IMG/VR virus record: IMGVR_UViG_3300046808_001241
Span: 124,001-188,000 of that record
Length of the DNA: 64,000 bases
Direction: 5' to 3' (one strand)
From: a virus
The notes beneath the pieces were generated by a model. It did no database searches. It saw only the letters and a program-made list of their open reading frames with translations, and had not been told where the DNA came from. Of the stretch, positions 51,725 to 60,002 are shown piece by piece; the stretch's first letter is position 1, and every line of letters begins with the position of its first letter. A program made the position numbers and the translations under genes.

Positions 51725-53099
51725 AGCCAAAGTTTACATATGGACTAGTAACAAAATTCATATCAAGAGAAACTGATTGATACGTCGAAGTTGGATCGTA
51801 AATTCTTGCTGTAGTACCGTTGTGCACAAACACTTTTCCGTTTTGCATTAAAGTTAATCCACCATATGATACAGAGCTCATTCCTATATCTACTGAGCGA
51901 CTCGTATCTGTCAATGGATCGTAAATGTGAGCGCCACCACCAAATCCAACTATTAATACTTTTCCGTTTGGAAGAACACAGGCATCTCCAGAACCAAAAT
52001 TAGAGCCCCCACTTGGTGTAGATACTGTATTGGTTATTGGATCATATATTCTTGCTGGAGCTGGGCTTGTATCACTCGCTGTAGTATAACTAGTGCAAAA
52101 AACTTTTCCGTTTGGAAGTAAAACCACCTTTGACGTAAATTGAGGCAGCCCTCCAACGGTTGTAGTCGTTAATGTAGTGACAGGGTCATATATTCTTGCT
52201 GTACCGTCACCTGCAAAAATAGGCACAAATATTTTTCCGTCAGGAAGAAGTGTAGCTGATTGAGCATATGCTCCTCCGGAAACGTAGGCATAAATTGGCG
52301 TAGCAGGCACGAAAACAGTTCCTGTAACAGGATCCCAAATATGTGCATAGCCACTATAACCCGGAATAGTAAATATTTTTCCACTAGGTAAAACTATAGC
52401 AACTACTCCTTGACTCGTTAACCCAGACCAAGATCCAGAATTTGTAACTGTTTCGGTTACATAATCCCAAATAGCTGCTTGAGGAGCTGTATGTGGATTT
52501 ACAAATACTCTTCCGTCTGGAAGCAAACAAGCTCCAATATATTCCGGACCTCCAAACGTTCCACCTGGAACTGTAATGGCATTTGTAGAAGGATTATAAA
52601 TACGAGCTGTAGTTGTATTTACTGGAGGTAAAAATACTCTTCCGTCTTTAAGTAGAATTCCTCTAGACCATAATCCATTTATTGTTCCGCTTGGAGTAGT
52701 CAATCTATCCCCAACAATGTCCCTATTATTCCTAATAACATCAGTCAGAGCTCTTTGATAATTTAAAAATCCGCTATTGCCAATTTGGTTATTAACAGCG
52801 CTTGTTTGAGGAGTTGAGTTCCATGTCGGAAATGATCTTGCTCCAACAAATGCTGACAAAGTGCTGCTATAAGTCATTCTTTGACCGTCTTGAGCAGTCA
52901 GTGCTAAAGTTGCTGTCAAGGTCTTTGTTGAAGAATTATAATCCAAATCAATAGTTGAAGAATCTTTGGCAGACAACGCATTAAAGCTTGCAGAAACGCT
53001 ATAAACGTTTGTAGAAAGAGTTTGAAAAGCGCTATTAATATATTGAAGAGAATCGCTTATGCACTGATCTTCTGAAATTGGAATGCCATTAAGAACCAT
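51720..53099 (-). CDS. Seven-repeat Kelch-like propeller adhesin, copy 2
   Basis: A 459-residue paralogue of 50335-51711. Docking module: QCISDSLQYINSAFQTL (Gly to Ser inside CIGDSL) and DSSTIDLDYNSSTKTLTA. The propeller has seven repeats, but they have diverged most of the three copies: two blades read AAIWDYVTETV and AHIWDPVTGTV instead of ARIYDP. The C-terminal strand DMNFVTSPYVN closes the ring and is shared by all copies. Divergence concentrated in the repeats suggests selection for new binding surfaces. Confidence 0.8.
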   Translation of the reverse strand: MVLNGIPISEDQCISDSLQYINSAFQTLSTNVYSVSASFNALSAKDSSTIDLDYNSSTKTLTATLALTAQDGQRMTYSSTLSAFVGARSFPTWNSTPQTSAVNNQIGNSGFLNYQRALTDVIRNNRDIVGDRLTTPSGTINGLWSRGILLKDGRVFLPPVNTTTARIYNPSTNAITVPGGTFGGPEYIGACLLPDGRVFVNPHTAPQAAIWDYVTETVTNSGSWSGLTSQGVVAIVLPSGKIFTIPGYSGYAHIWDPVTGTVFVPATPIYAYVSGGAYAQSATLLPDGKIFVPIFAGDGTARIYDPVTTLTTTTVGGLPQFTSKVVLLPNGKVFCTSYTTASDTSPAPARIYDPITNTVSTPSGGSNFGSGDACVLPNGKVLIVGFGGGAHIYDPLTDTSRSVDIGMSSVSYGGLTLMQNGKVFVHNGTTARIYDPTSTYQSVSLDMNFVTSPYVNFGS

Positions 53100-53103
53100 A
53101 ATG

Positions 53104-54492
53104 TTAGTATTTATTTACGAATGGGCTTGTTACAAAATTCGTATCAAGAGTAATTGGTTGATAAGAATCTGTTGGATCATAGATGCGGGCGGTTGTGCTG
53201 TCGCAAGGCACTAAAAACACTTTTCCGTTAGGAAGGAGAACACCTCCAAAAAAAGGAAAACCAAGAGGATAATTCCCACTCGGCGTAGTCAATGTATCGG
53301 TAACAGGATCATATATTTTCGCTGTTGTGTTATTATTATTCGGAATACAAAATACTTTTCCGTTTGGAAGAAGAACTCCTCCAAAAAAAGATCCAGAATA
53401 CGTTCCAGCAGGTATTGTCAATGTGTCTGTTACTGGATCATAAATACGAGCGGTTGTAGAGGTATTTGGAACACAAAATACTTTTCCGTTTGGAAGAAGA
53501 ACGCCTCCTGCAAAAGCTCCTGCTGTAGGATACGTTCCTGTAGGGGTCGTTAATGTGTCTGTTGCTGGATTGTAAATACGAGCAGTTGCAGAGTTGTGTG
53601 GAACAGAAAAAACTCTACCGTCACCAAGAAGAACGCCTCCTATAAAAGCAAAAGTTCCTGTAGGATATGTTACTGTAGGGATCGTTAATGTGTCTGTTGC
53701 TGGATTGTAAATACGGGCAGTTGTGGATTGATTAGCTGGAAGACAAAATACTCTACCGTCACCAAGAAGAACACCACCCCTAAAGGCTCCACCTCCAGGA
53801 TATGATCCTGTTGGAGTTGATACAGTATTTGTTATTGGATCATAAATACGAGCGGTAGTGCTATAATATGGTACACAAAAAACTTTTCCGTTTGGAAGAA
53901 GAACGCCTCCTGCAAAGGCATAATTTCCAGGATATGATCCTAATGGAGTTGATACAGTATCTGTTATTGGATCATAAATGCGAGCGGTTGTAGAGTTGCT
54001 CGGTACACAAAATACTTTTCCGTCTGGAAGAATAACTCCTCCTTCAAACGCCTCGCTTCCCGTGTAAGTCCCATTTGGAGTAGTCAACCTATCTCCACTA
54101 ATGTCCCTATTATTCCTAATAACATCAGTAAGTGCTCTTTGCCAGTTTGCAAAGCCATTAATAGATGTTCCACTTAATTGCAAATTTTGAGCACTTGTTG
54201 CGGGAGTCGAGTTCCATGTTGGAAAAGGTCTTTGATCAACCCACTTTTGCTGGACTGCATCATAAGTCAAAGTTTCACCAGCAGAAGCAGGTACAGAAAT
54301 TGTTGCAGAAAGAACTTTCGATGAGCTGTTATAAAATAGAGCAACTTGGTCATTGCTTAGCACATTTAAATTTGCAGCTCCTAATGAAATTCCTTTAACA
54401 TTTGCCGAGAGGGACAAAAAAGCATTGTTGATTGTGTCTAATGAATCTCCAATACAATCATTTTCGGAGATAGGAATGCCGGACAAAACCAT
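53104..54492 (-). CDS. Seven-repeat Kelch-like propeller adhesin, copy 3
   Basis: A 462-residue paralogue and the most regular of the three. Docking module: DCIGDSLDTINNAFLSL. Seven repeats follow the pattern FAGGVLLPNGKVFCVP and TTARIYDPITDTVSTP with very little variation, then TNFVTSPFVNKY. Near-identical DNA repeats could drive unequal recombination. Late-type octamer five bases upstream of the ATG. The protein is presumably a trimeric or monomeric propeller at the tip of a tail fibre or on the capsid. Confidence 0.8.
   Translation of the reverse strand: MVLSGIPISENDCIGDSLDTINNAFLSLSANVKGISLGAANLNVLSNDQVALFYNSSSKVLSATISVPASAGETLTYDAVQQKWVDQRPFPTWNSTPATSAQNLQLSGTSINGFANWQRALTDVIRNNRDISGDRLTTPNGTYTGSEAFEGGVILPDGKVFCVPSNSTTARIYDPITDTVSTPLGSYPGNYAFAGGVLLPNGKVFCVPYYSTTARIYDPITNTVSTPTGSYPGGGAFRGGVLLGDGRVFCLPANQSTTARIYNPATDTLTIPTVTYPTGTFAFIGGVLLGDGRVFSVPHNSATARIYNPATDTLTTPTGTYPTAGAFAGGVLLPNGKVFCVPNTSTTARIYDPVTDTLTIPAGTYSGSFFGGVLLPNGKVFCIPNNNNTTAKIYDPVTDTLTTPSGNYPLGFPFFGGVLLPNGKVFLVPCDSTTARIYDPTDSYQPITLDTNFVTSPFVNKY
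53108..53115 (-). promoter_or_regulatory. Late-type octamer for 51720-53099
   Basis: AATAAATA on the minus strand, eight bases before the ATG at 53099. Confidence 0.45.
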
Positions 54493-54497
54493 GTGTA

Positions 54498-54505
54498 TAT
54501 TTATT
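54498..54505 (-). promoter_or_regulatory. Late-type octamer for 53104-54492
   Basis: AATAAATA on the minus strand, spacer TACAC, five bases before the ATG at 54492. Confidence 0.5.
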
Positions 54506-56489
54506 GGTTAAAATCCGTTTTCCAACCAAGTACATGAATTGGAATTAACATTTCGTCATTTGTTGCAGCTAGTGAACCTTCTGCTAAACTATTTCCTGGA
54601 CGCTTAACAAAGAATCTTACTATTTGACCTTCTTTGTTTCCTTTAAAATCTGTAGAAAGAGATGCAAAAGTTGTATAATTTATAATTCCATACTGAGCTG
54701 GATAAGCCGAAACTCTAACAACTTCGGTATTTGCAAAATCAAAATTATAATCAGTTCCTTGAGAAACTAATTTACCACCAAAATCCCATGAAACACTAGA
54801 AAGAGGAACTGTAGAAATACCACCTTCAACATCGCTGATCATTGCAAGATTGTATCTAAAATTGTTATTAACTTTTGAGAAATTACCTCCAACAAGAACT
54901 GAATTTTGATACTTCGTCAATGAACTATTGATTAAAGAAGGACCGTTCTGAATAGTTGGCTTCCAGTAAACATATTCCCCAGTTGATGTATCAGAAGTAA
55001 AGCTAGTCTTTTTAACAGAGCAGAGATAACTTTGGTGCTCGTCATTAATTCTTGTGAATCTTCCGTAGCAATAGATTTCAGAATTCGTGTCTTGATCTTG
55101 AGTTACGAAAGAAGTTACAGGACCATTAAACTTTGGTTTCCAAACTGGTTGAATTAACAATGAATTAGTTTGAATCTTATAAGAGACTGCATTGTAGTAA
55201 ACTGTCTGTGCTCCATTATCCCTTGGATTTGAGTTAAATTCAGAATCTGTAAAGCATCTGGAAAATTCACCACCAACATAAAGATAGATTGAACCACCAT
55301 CAGACGTTGTATCATCCACAGTTAGAGTGTAAACTGGACCATTAATAATTGGCTTCCAAGCAGCAAGTCTAACACCATTTTCGTCAATACAGCAAAGATT
55401 TTGACATGTTAGTGTTGTATTGGTGTTAATTTTAAACTGACCTCCGACAAAAATCTTTGTTCCAGAGTATGCAATAGAATTGATCGTACAAGGACCAGAG
55501 AAAATTGAAGAAATGTCAGATAACGAAGCTATTGGGTTTGATACAACAGTTGTTAAATCAATTCTGAATAACCCATTGGAAGTTAATCTAAGTCCAGAAA
55601 CAACAGAAGCACTTTGTGTTCCATAGTTAACATAGTCAAAAGCTCCTCCAACAAACAAGTAATTTCCAATAATTTGTACAGAGTTTACAGAGCCGTTAAC
55701 ATAAAATGGATAAGAGACTCCTGTGCTCTTATTATAGAGACAAAGACCTCTTCCTTTAAAGCCTCCTTGGAATGAACCGCCAACGATTAAGAAAGTAGAA
55801 TTAGAAGCAATTGTATCAACAGAACCCAGAGGACCTAAGTCACCTCCAGTTGAGAATGGATTAGAAATATACGAACCAGTAGCTGATAAAAGAGGCTCCA
55901 CTGCTCCAGCACTCAAGCTGATGACGCCAAATTTTCTTGAAACCGTTCCTCCAATTTCTAAAAATTCCCCACCAACATAAAGATCTGTTCCATCAACAAG
56001 TAAACTATTAACTGTATTATCAAACCAGATTGGACCTCTGGAAGAAACGGAAGAAGCACTATTCAAAGCATAGACTGTCATTCCATCAACTCCGGAAGCA
56101 GTCCACAGAAGGGTTACTTGAGGAATTCGATCGGTCAAGCAAATTGTAGAAAATGTTGCAAGAGGCTTTGGATCGGATGTTGAACTAACATATGGGAACG
56201 TCGTAACTTTTACAGAAGTTCCGTCAAGAAGAGAAATTGTAGAAGGAGAAGCAATAGAGGTTGATTCAAAATCCGTTTGCCAAGTAAAAGAATTCTTAGT
56301 AGAGATTTGAACTTCGTGTCTTTGTTGTTCCGTAATAGACTCTTCGATCATCGTTCCCAATCCAGCAATAACAGAAGGAACTTCACACAAGCCTTGATCA
56401 AGAGCAGAAAAATTAGTATTAAATGTTACTAAAGAATCTCCAATGCATTGATTGGCTCCAACTTGTTGTGTAAAATTACAAACTGACAT
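54501..56489 (-). CDS. Delta-60-repeat-like propeller adhesin with CIGDSL module
   Basis: A 662-residue protein. The docking module NQCIGDSLVTFNTNFSAL is at residues 13-30. Residues about 160-560 hold repeated strands of the form VNSLLVDGTDLYVGGEF, VNSVQIIGNYLFVGGAF, INSIAYSGTKIFVGGQF and VYTLTVDDTTSDG, the pattern of delta-60/DUF5122-type beta-propellers. A C-terminal Ig-like domain (residues about 570-662) ends the protein. It is likely an adhesin of the same family as its neighbours, using a different propeller type. Late-type octamer five bases upstream. Confidence 0.8.
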   Translation of the reverse strand: MSVCNFTQQVGANQCIGDSLVTFNTNFSALDQGLCEVPSVIAGLGTMIEESITEQQRHEVQISTKNSFTWQTDFESTSIASPSTISLLDGTSVKVTTFPYVSSTSDPKPLATFSTICLTDRIPQVTLLWTASGVDGMTVYALNSASSVSSRGPIWFDNTVNSLLVDGTDLYVGGEFLEIGGTVSRKFGVISLSAGAVEPLLSATGSYISNPFSTGGDLGPLGSVDTIASNSTFLIVGGSFQGGFKGRGLCLYNKSTGVSYPFYVNGSVNSVQIIGNYLFVGGAFDYVNYGTQSASVVSGLRLTSNGLFRIDLTTVVSNPIASLSDISSIFSGPCTINSIAYSGTKIFVGGQFKINTNTTLTCQNLCCIDENGVRLAAWKPIINGPVYTLTVDDTTSDGGSIYLYVGGEFSRCFTDSEFNSNPRDNGAQTVYYNAVSYKIQTNSLLIQPVWKPKFNGPVTSFVTQDQDTNSEIYCYGRFTRINDEHQSYLCSVKKTSFTSDTSTGEYVYWKPTIQNGPSLINSSLTKYQNSVLVGGNFSKVNNNFRYNLAMISDVEGGISTVPLSSVSWDFGGKLVSQGTDYNFDFANTEVVRVSAYPAQYGIINYTTFASLSTDFKGNKEGQIVRFFVKRPGNSLAEGSLAATNDEMLIPIHVLGWKTDFNQ

Positions 56490-56494
56490 GATGT

Positions 56495-56502
56495 TATTTA
56501 TT
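56495..56502 (-). promoter_or_regulatory. Late-type octamer for 54501-56489
   Basis: AATAAATA on the minus strand, spacer ACATC, five bases before the ATG at 56489. It overlaps the stop of the upstream gene. Confidence 0.5.
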
Positions 56503-56704
56503 CAACCACTTCTACAACAGAAGCAGGAATCCCTACAAACAACCCACCATATACTGGAAAGTTTGCATTATAGTAAGTGTCTCCGTCTTGTAAAAAAGTG
56601 GCTTTAACTTCTCCAGCTTCTCCGTTTAATGCATCACTAATGTCATCCCATTTTGCGCCAAATTCTGAGACCAGTCCCGTTTTTTTTATTTTAATTTTAG
56701 ACAT
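56498..56704 (-). CDS. Small virion-module protein
   Basis: A 68-residue protein (start MSKIKIKKTGLVSEFGAKWD) overlapping the upstream gene's end by eight bases. The last residues are hydrophobic and beta-rich. Its packing between two adhesin genes supports translation. Function unknown. Confidence 0.55.
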   Translation of the reverse strand: MSKIKIKKTGLVSEFGAKWDDISDALNGEAGEVKATFLQDGDTYYNANFPVYGGLFVGIPASVVEVVE

Positions 56705-57371
56705 AAAATATATTCATTACCATGCTATTTGCTGCTTGAGCGTTAGTATTGTTGTTGTCAGCAATTCCCGCTACTATTCTAAATGAAATTCCATTCTGGA
56801 ATTTAAAACCAGATGTTGGCCACCTAAGTCCTCCTCCACCTGCAAAGGTTTGGTACCAAAGCGACCAAGCAATTACAAAAATAGGAATGTCTGCAGAAGT
56901 TGGAGTAGTGGCTTTATCATAAAGTTTCAAATACATCATGGTTCCGTCATTTGAGGGCCATGAATTATAAGTTCCAGCTGAAAATGACATTTCCCCTATA
57001 ATTCCAGGCGAAGCTTTAACTACTGTAGCGTTTGTGGTAGCAGCATTAGTGTATCTAAAAATACTTGAATAACCTTCGACAGCAGGAGAAGAATCTATAA
57101 CTAATTGCGGAGTATCATAGATTACTTGTAGTTGATCTCCAGAAGAATGAGTGGATGTATCAACTTTAAGAGTTAAGACTTTTGTTCCGCTGTTCCAACT
57201 AAAGTAACCTGTACTAGATTGACCGGTTGCATAAAGAAGCGTTCCTCTTGTTTGATTAAGAACAGCAAGAAGACCAGCTATGTTAAATCCATTAACAGCG
57301 GAAAAGTCAAGAGTTCCAGCGTTTGCTGCACCTGGCGTAAAAGTGGGATTGGTTGATAGTATAGATTTCAT
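56697..57371 (-). CDS. Beta-rich virion protein
   Basis: A 224-residue protein, Ser/Thr/Gly-rich with alternating strands (FSWNSGTKVLTLKVDTS, LRWPTSGFKFQNGISFRIVA). It has no docking module of the two types seen in its neighbours. It may be a head or tail decoration protein. Nine bases separate its start from the stop of the CIGDSL protein upstream. I do not recognise a family. Confidence 0.6.
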   Translation of the reverse strand: MKSILSTNPTFTPGAANAGTLDFSAVNGFNIAGLLAVLNQTRGTLLYATGQSSTGYFSWNSGTKVLTLKVDTSTHSSGDQLQVIYDTPQLVIDSSPAVEGYSSIFRYTNAATTNATVVKASPGIIGEMSFSAGTYNSWPSNDGTMMYLKLYDKATTPTSADIPIFVIAWSLWYQTFAGGGGLRWPTSGFKFQNGISFRIVAGIADNNNTNAQAANSMVMNIFYV

Positions 57372-57379
57372 ATATTAAT

Positions 57380-57616
57380 TTATCCAAAAATTAAAGCATA
57401 AGGAATGAGAGGAGCTTCTGCAGAAAGAGTCCTTGTGTAAGAATCAAAAGTTAGATCAACTGTTGGACTGTCGACAACATTAAAAGAATCTACAGCAGTT
57501 AATAGCTGACAAACATTATTCCCAAGCACGGAAAAATTCGAGTTGATCTTGGGAAGAGAGTCACCAATACACTCAGTACCTAAAATTGTTTGAATGGGAT
57601 TCTGTACACAAGACAT
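57380..57616 (-). CDS. Stand-alone CIGDSL docking module
   Basis: A 78-residue protein made only of the module that starts the larger adhesins: LGTECIGDSLPKINSNFSVL and DSPTVDLTFDSYTRTLSA, ending after about 15 more residues. It closely matches the N-terminus of the tail-collar adhesin at 19143-19889. It may cap unoccupied docking sites, act as an adaptor, or be an adhesin that has lost its tip. Preceded by GATAAATA. Confidence 0.7.
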   Translation of the reverse strand: MSCVQNPIQTILGTECIGDSLPKINSNFSVLGNNVCQLLTAVDSFNVVDSPTVDLTFDSYTRTLSAEAPLIPYALIFG

Positions 57617-57624
57617 AATAACAA

Positions 57625-58095
57625 TTATTTATCGTCGATTTTCAGAATTTCTTCATTTTCCGGCATTATTAGCTTCTTCATAATTTCTTCGCGAGAAGCT
57701 ACGAGAATGTTGTTGTTAGTGACTTGCTTTGGAGCTTGATTAAGTTGAGCAATTTCTTTTCTTCCTTCAATCCTTACTCGTTCTAGTTGTTCGTCCCTAT
57801 CTGCTTTTTTGTCAATTAAATTTGTTTTATTCAAAGCATCTAACATTTGAGCAGTAGAAGCAATGAGTTTGGCTAATGCTTCAACGTCTTTTGCATCCCC
57901 GGAACTTGTTGTAGCTTGAGTCAAATCTTGCACAGCTCCAACACTTGCTTCAATAACAGCTTTGGTCTTGTTTAAAAAATATTGTTCCGTATCTTCTTTA
58001 TTAAGCACTGGATCTGTTTCGAATGCCTTTTTTGTATTTGGTGCAGGCATTTCGAATGAACTTAATTCATCGAGAAGTGTTTGGATATCGTCCAC
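57625..58095 (-). CDS. 16: Probable small terminase subunit (gp16-like)
   Basis: A 156-residue protein with a GTG start at 58095; an in-frame ATG follows 15 codons later (MPAPNTKKAFETD). It is almost entirely helical, with a coiled-coil-like centre (ALAKLIASTAQMLDALNKTN), and ends VTNNNILVASREEIMKKL, which resembles the C-terminal signature NNVFVGSTAEL of gp16-type small terminases. gp16 recognises packaging sites and stimulates gp17. The large terminase is not in this window, so the call rests on this resemblance alone. It is the first gene of the 58095-46987 run. Confidence 0.5.
   Translation of the reverse strand: MDDIQTLLDELSSFEMPAPNTKKAFETDPVLNKEDTEQYFLNKTKAVIEASVGAVQDLTQATTSSGDAKDVEALAKLIASTAQMLDALNKTNLIDKKADRDEQLERVRIEGRKEIAQLNQAPKQVTNNNILVASREEIMKKLIMPENEEILKIDDK
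57626..57633 (-). promoter_or_regulatory. Late-type octamer for 57380-57616
   Basis: GATAAATA on the minus strand, nine bases before the ATG. It lies within the last codons of the probable small terminase gene. Confidence 0.45.
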
Positions 58096-58113
58096 GAATA
58101 TTATTTAGCACAG

Positions 58114-58141
58114 TTGACTTGTTTTGAAAAGGTTTTATATT
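58114..58141 (+). promoter_or_regulatory. Sigma70-like early promoter
   Basis: TTGACT (58114-58119) and TATATT (58136-58141), 16 bases apart, with the ATG at 58149 seven bases after the -10. It sits in the divergent gap between the probable small terminase and the + strand metabolic genes. Very short leader is implied. Confidence 0.55.
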
Positions 58142-58148
58142 AATTCTG

Positions 58149-58340
58149 ATGCAAATTACTATTCAAACTCGTGCAGGACTATTCATTGTCCCAGAACACA
58201 AAGAAGCAGAGCTTATTATGTGGCTTCAAACCAACGCCATCAAAGCGGGTCAACAAACGGTATATGAGCAAGGCCAAACAATTAGCCAAGGATATACTGG
58301 CCGTCAGTTGATTTCGGAGGATCTTGGAAGGGAGTTTTGA
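58149..58340 (+). CDS. Small hypothetical protein before the dUTPase-like gene
   Basis: A 63-residue protein (start MQITIQTRAGLFIVPEHKEA) with a strand-helix-strand look. It is the first gene after the sigma70-like promoter and precedes the dUTPase-like gene by two bases. I recognise no family. No ribosome site is visible at its own start, but GGAAGGGAG near its end serves the next gene. Confidence 0.65.
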   Translation: MQITIQTRAGLFIVPEHKEAELIMWLQTNAIKAGQQTVYEQGQTISQGYTGRQLISEDLGREF

Positions 58341-58342
58341 TT

Positions 58343-58852
58343 ATGAAACACATTCTAGGACCCAATTCAAGAAGCACTCTTACAAACGTTCAAGAAGGAG
58401 ACAGCCAACCAAATGCTGTTGATCTTCGTTTGGATAAAGTTTTTAAGATTCTTCCAACTGTATTTGAGATTTCTGACACTCATAAGAAGTTGAGAGAAAC
58501 TCAAGAAGTGCTTCCTGATGAAGAAGGATATTTTAATCTTGAAGTAGGAGATTATGAGATAGTTATGAGTAATATTATTAGCGTAGGAAGTGGAGAATCT
58601 GGTTGGATTATTATAAGAAGTTCGTTAAATAGGTCTAACATCTTCACCACGTCGGGCTTGTTTGATAGCAAATACACTGGTTGCGCTGCGGCCTGTTTGC
58701 ATGTTGGTACAGGGCCTGCTCGAATCAAAAAAGGAACTCGCGTTGCTCAATATCTAAGTTTTGATGCTGAAATGCTCCATGGTTATAATGGAAGTTATGG
58801 ATTTGGAGCAGATGGAAAACCAAAAGCAGATGAAGCAAAATATCACGCGTAG
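58343..58852 (+). CDS. dUTPase/dCTP deaminase-superfamily protein
   Basis: A 169-residue protein. The ATG at 58343 is chosen over the TTG at 58337 because a strong GGAAGGGAG ribosome site lies nine bases before it. IIRSSLNRSNIFTTSGLFDS (residues about 92-111), then KYTGCAAACLHV and ARIKKGTRVAQYLSF, follow the trimeric dUTPase/dCTP-deaminase fold, with the R-S-S-x-x-R segment near the active site. Which of the two activities it has cannot be decided. Either would lower dUTP or supply dTMP precursors and suits the nearby NrdAB. A GIY-YIG gene sits against its 3' end. Confidence 0.75.
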   Translation: MKHILGPNSRSTLTNVQEGDSQPNAVDLRLDKVFKILPTVFEISDTHKKLRETQEVLPDEEGYFNLEVGDYEIVMSNIISVGSGESGWIIIRSSLNRSNIFTTSGLFDSKYTGCAAACLHVGTGPARIKKGTRVAQYLSFDAEMLHGYNGSYGFGADGKPKADEAKYHA

Positions 58853-58858
58853 CGACTA

Positions 58859-59953
58859 TTAATAAAGCCGTTCGCATTGCTTTAAATGACTAGGCTTTCG
58901 TCTACCTCCAAAACACCATGCTAAGTCTAAATCTTTTTCTGCATAAGACCAAAGATACCCATGAGCTGATCTTGTTCCATTGCTTTTTCTGCAGCACTCT
59001 ATAATCGCAGACGTATGGTTCTTGCCAACTGCCTTGGCTGCGTCAAGAAAACTACGAAACGTTTGTATGTATTCCCCTGAAAAGTTATATTGAGTTACCG
59101 CTCTAACTGCTCTTCCTGTACTCTTTTTCATTTTGGGTCGAGGGTCAATGGGTAGGCCACATTTAAAGGCTGCGACCCTTTGAGAGCGATTAGTTGGTAT
59201 ATATGGTCCTGGGGACTTGAAAGTAAATGTCCATCTAAATCCCAAAGATATAGAACCTATTCTAGCGCTTTTGTATATATTTCCTGAACCTTCTTGTCTA
59301 TAACCTAGTATGCAATCCTTTGCAGTTTGGGCATTGGGATATCGGTTTATGTAGTTCCCGTGCAAATCCCATTGATATACAGGTCTTTTCTTCTCAAAAC
59401 ACCACTCCAAATCAAGCTGCTCGTTTTCATAAGACCAAAAATATCCTCCGGTAGATTTTTGACCGTCGCTTCTCATGCAACACGCACTTACTGCAGAAGA
59501 AGTGTTTTGTCCGCAATGTTGCGCAGCAGCCAAACAACTGGGAAACGAGCGAATATATTCTCCGAACAAGTTATATTGCTTGACTGGGGAACATAATTTA
59601 TGACTCGGTTCTTCTCCCAGCTTTATGTTGGTAAGAATACCGCCCTCATCGAGATTGGATCGTCCCCATTTTTGTATCAATCTTTTTTCTTCATCTAATG
59701 CAGTTTGCTCGTCAAAACTTTCAAATACTATTTCATATTTTGGTCCATAACCTAACTTTTTTAATTTTTCTATTTTATTAAATTTGTATGGATTGCTCAT
59801 TTTATCAGAAGACCAGTTGTGATAATGCGCTTCGACTCGCTTTCCTTTTCCCTTTCCAACATAAAAAGGTTGATCATTTCTTGGGTCTATGAGAACATAG
59901 ACGTAGTACATAGAATCTGCAGGTAGTTTTTGATTTTCGTTTGTCATAAGCAT
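58859..59953 (-). CDS. GIY-YIG homing endonuclease with NUMOD-like repeats
   Basis: A 364-residue protein, possibly starting six bases later at MTNENQ. Residues 15-110 hold the GIY-YIG catalytic domain: YYVYVLIDPRND, PFYVGKGKGKRVEAH, then Glu-containing LDEEKRLIQKWG. After that come three NUMOD-like repeats of the style YNLFGEYIRSFPSCLAAAQH and SGEYIQTFRSFLDAAKAVGK with GYLWSYAEKD-like endings. It lies on the minus strand only six bases from the dUTPase-like stop, so it appears to be a free-standing homing gene in an early operon. Its likely target is this neighbourhood. Confidence 0.85.
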   Translation of the reverse strand: MLMTNENQKLPADSMYYVYVLIDPRNDQPFYVGKGKGKRVEAHYHNWSSDKMSNPYKFNKIEKLKKLGYGPKYEIVFESFDEQTALDEEKRLIQKWGRSNLDEGGILTNIKLGEEPSHKLCSPVKQYNLFGEYIRSFPSCLAAAQHCGQNTSSAVSACCMRSDGQKSTGGYFWSYENEQLDLEWCFEKKRPVYQWDLHGNYINRYPNAQTAKDCILGYRQEGSGNIYKSARIGSISLGFRWTFTFKSPGPYIPTNRSQRVAAFKCGLPIDPRPKMKKSTGRAVRAVTQYNFSGEYIQTFRSFLDAAKAVGKNHTSAIIECCRKSNGTRSAHGYLWSYAEKDLDLAWCFGGRRKPSHLKQCERLY

Positions 59954-60002
59954 AATTACTTATGCTCAAGCGCTTTATTTTTTGGTTCGTTTGACATAAG
60001 CA
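59936..60002. repeat. Direct repeat at the GIY-YIG gene start
   Basis: TTCGTTTG[T/A]CATAAGCA occurs at 59936-59952 and 59986-60002 with one mismatch. The first contains the minus-strand start codons of the GIY-YIG gene (MTNE). The second encodes MSNEPKK and a stop, so it looks like a duplicated or decayed gene start. Confidence 0.6.
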
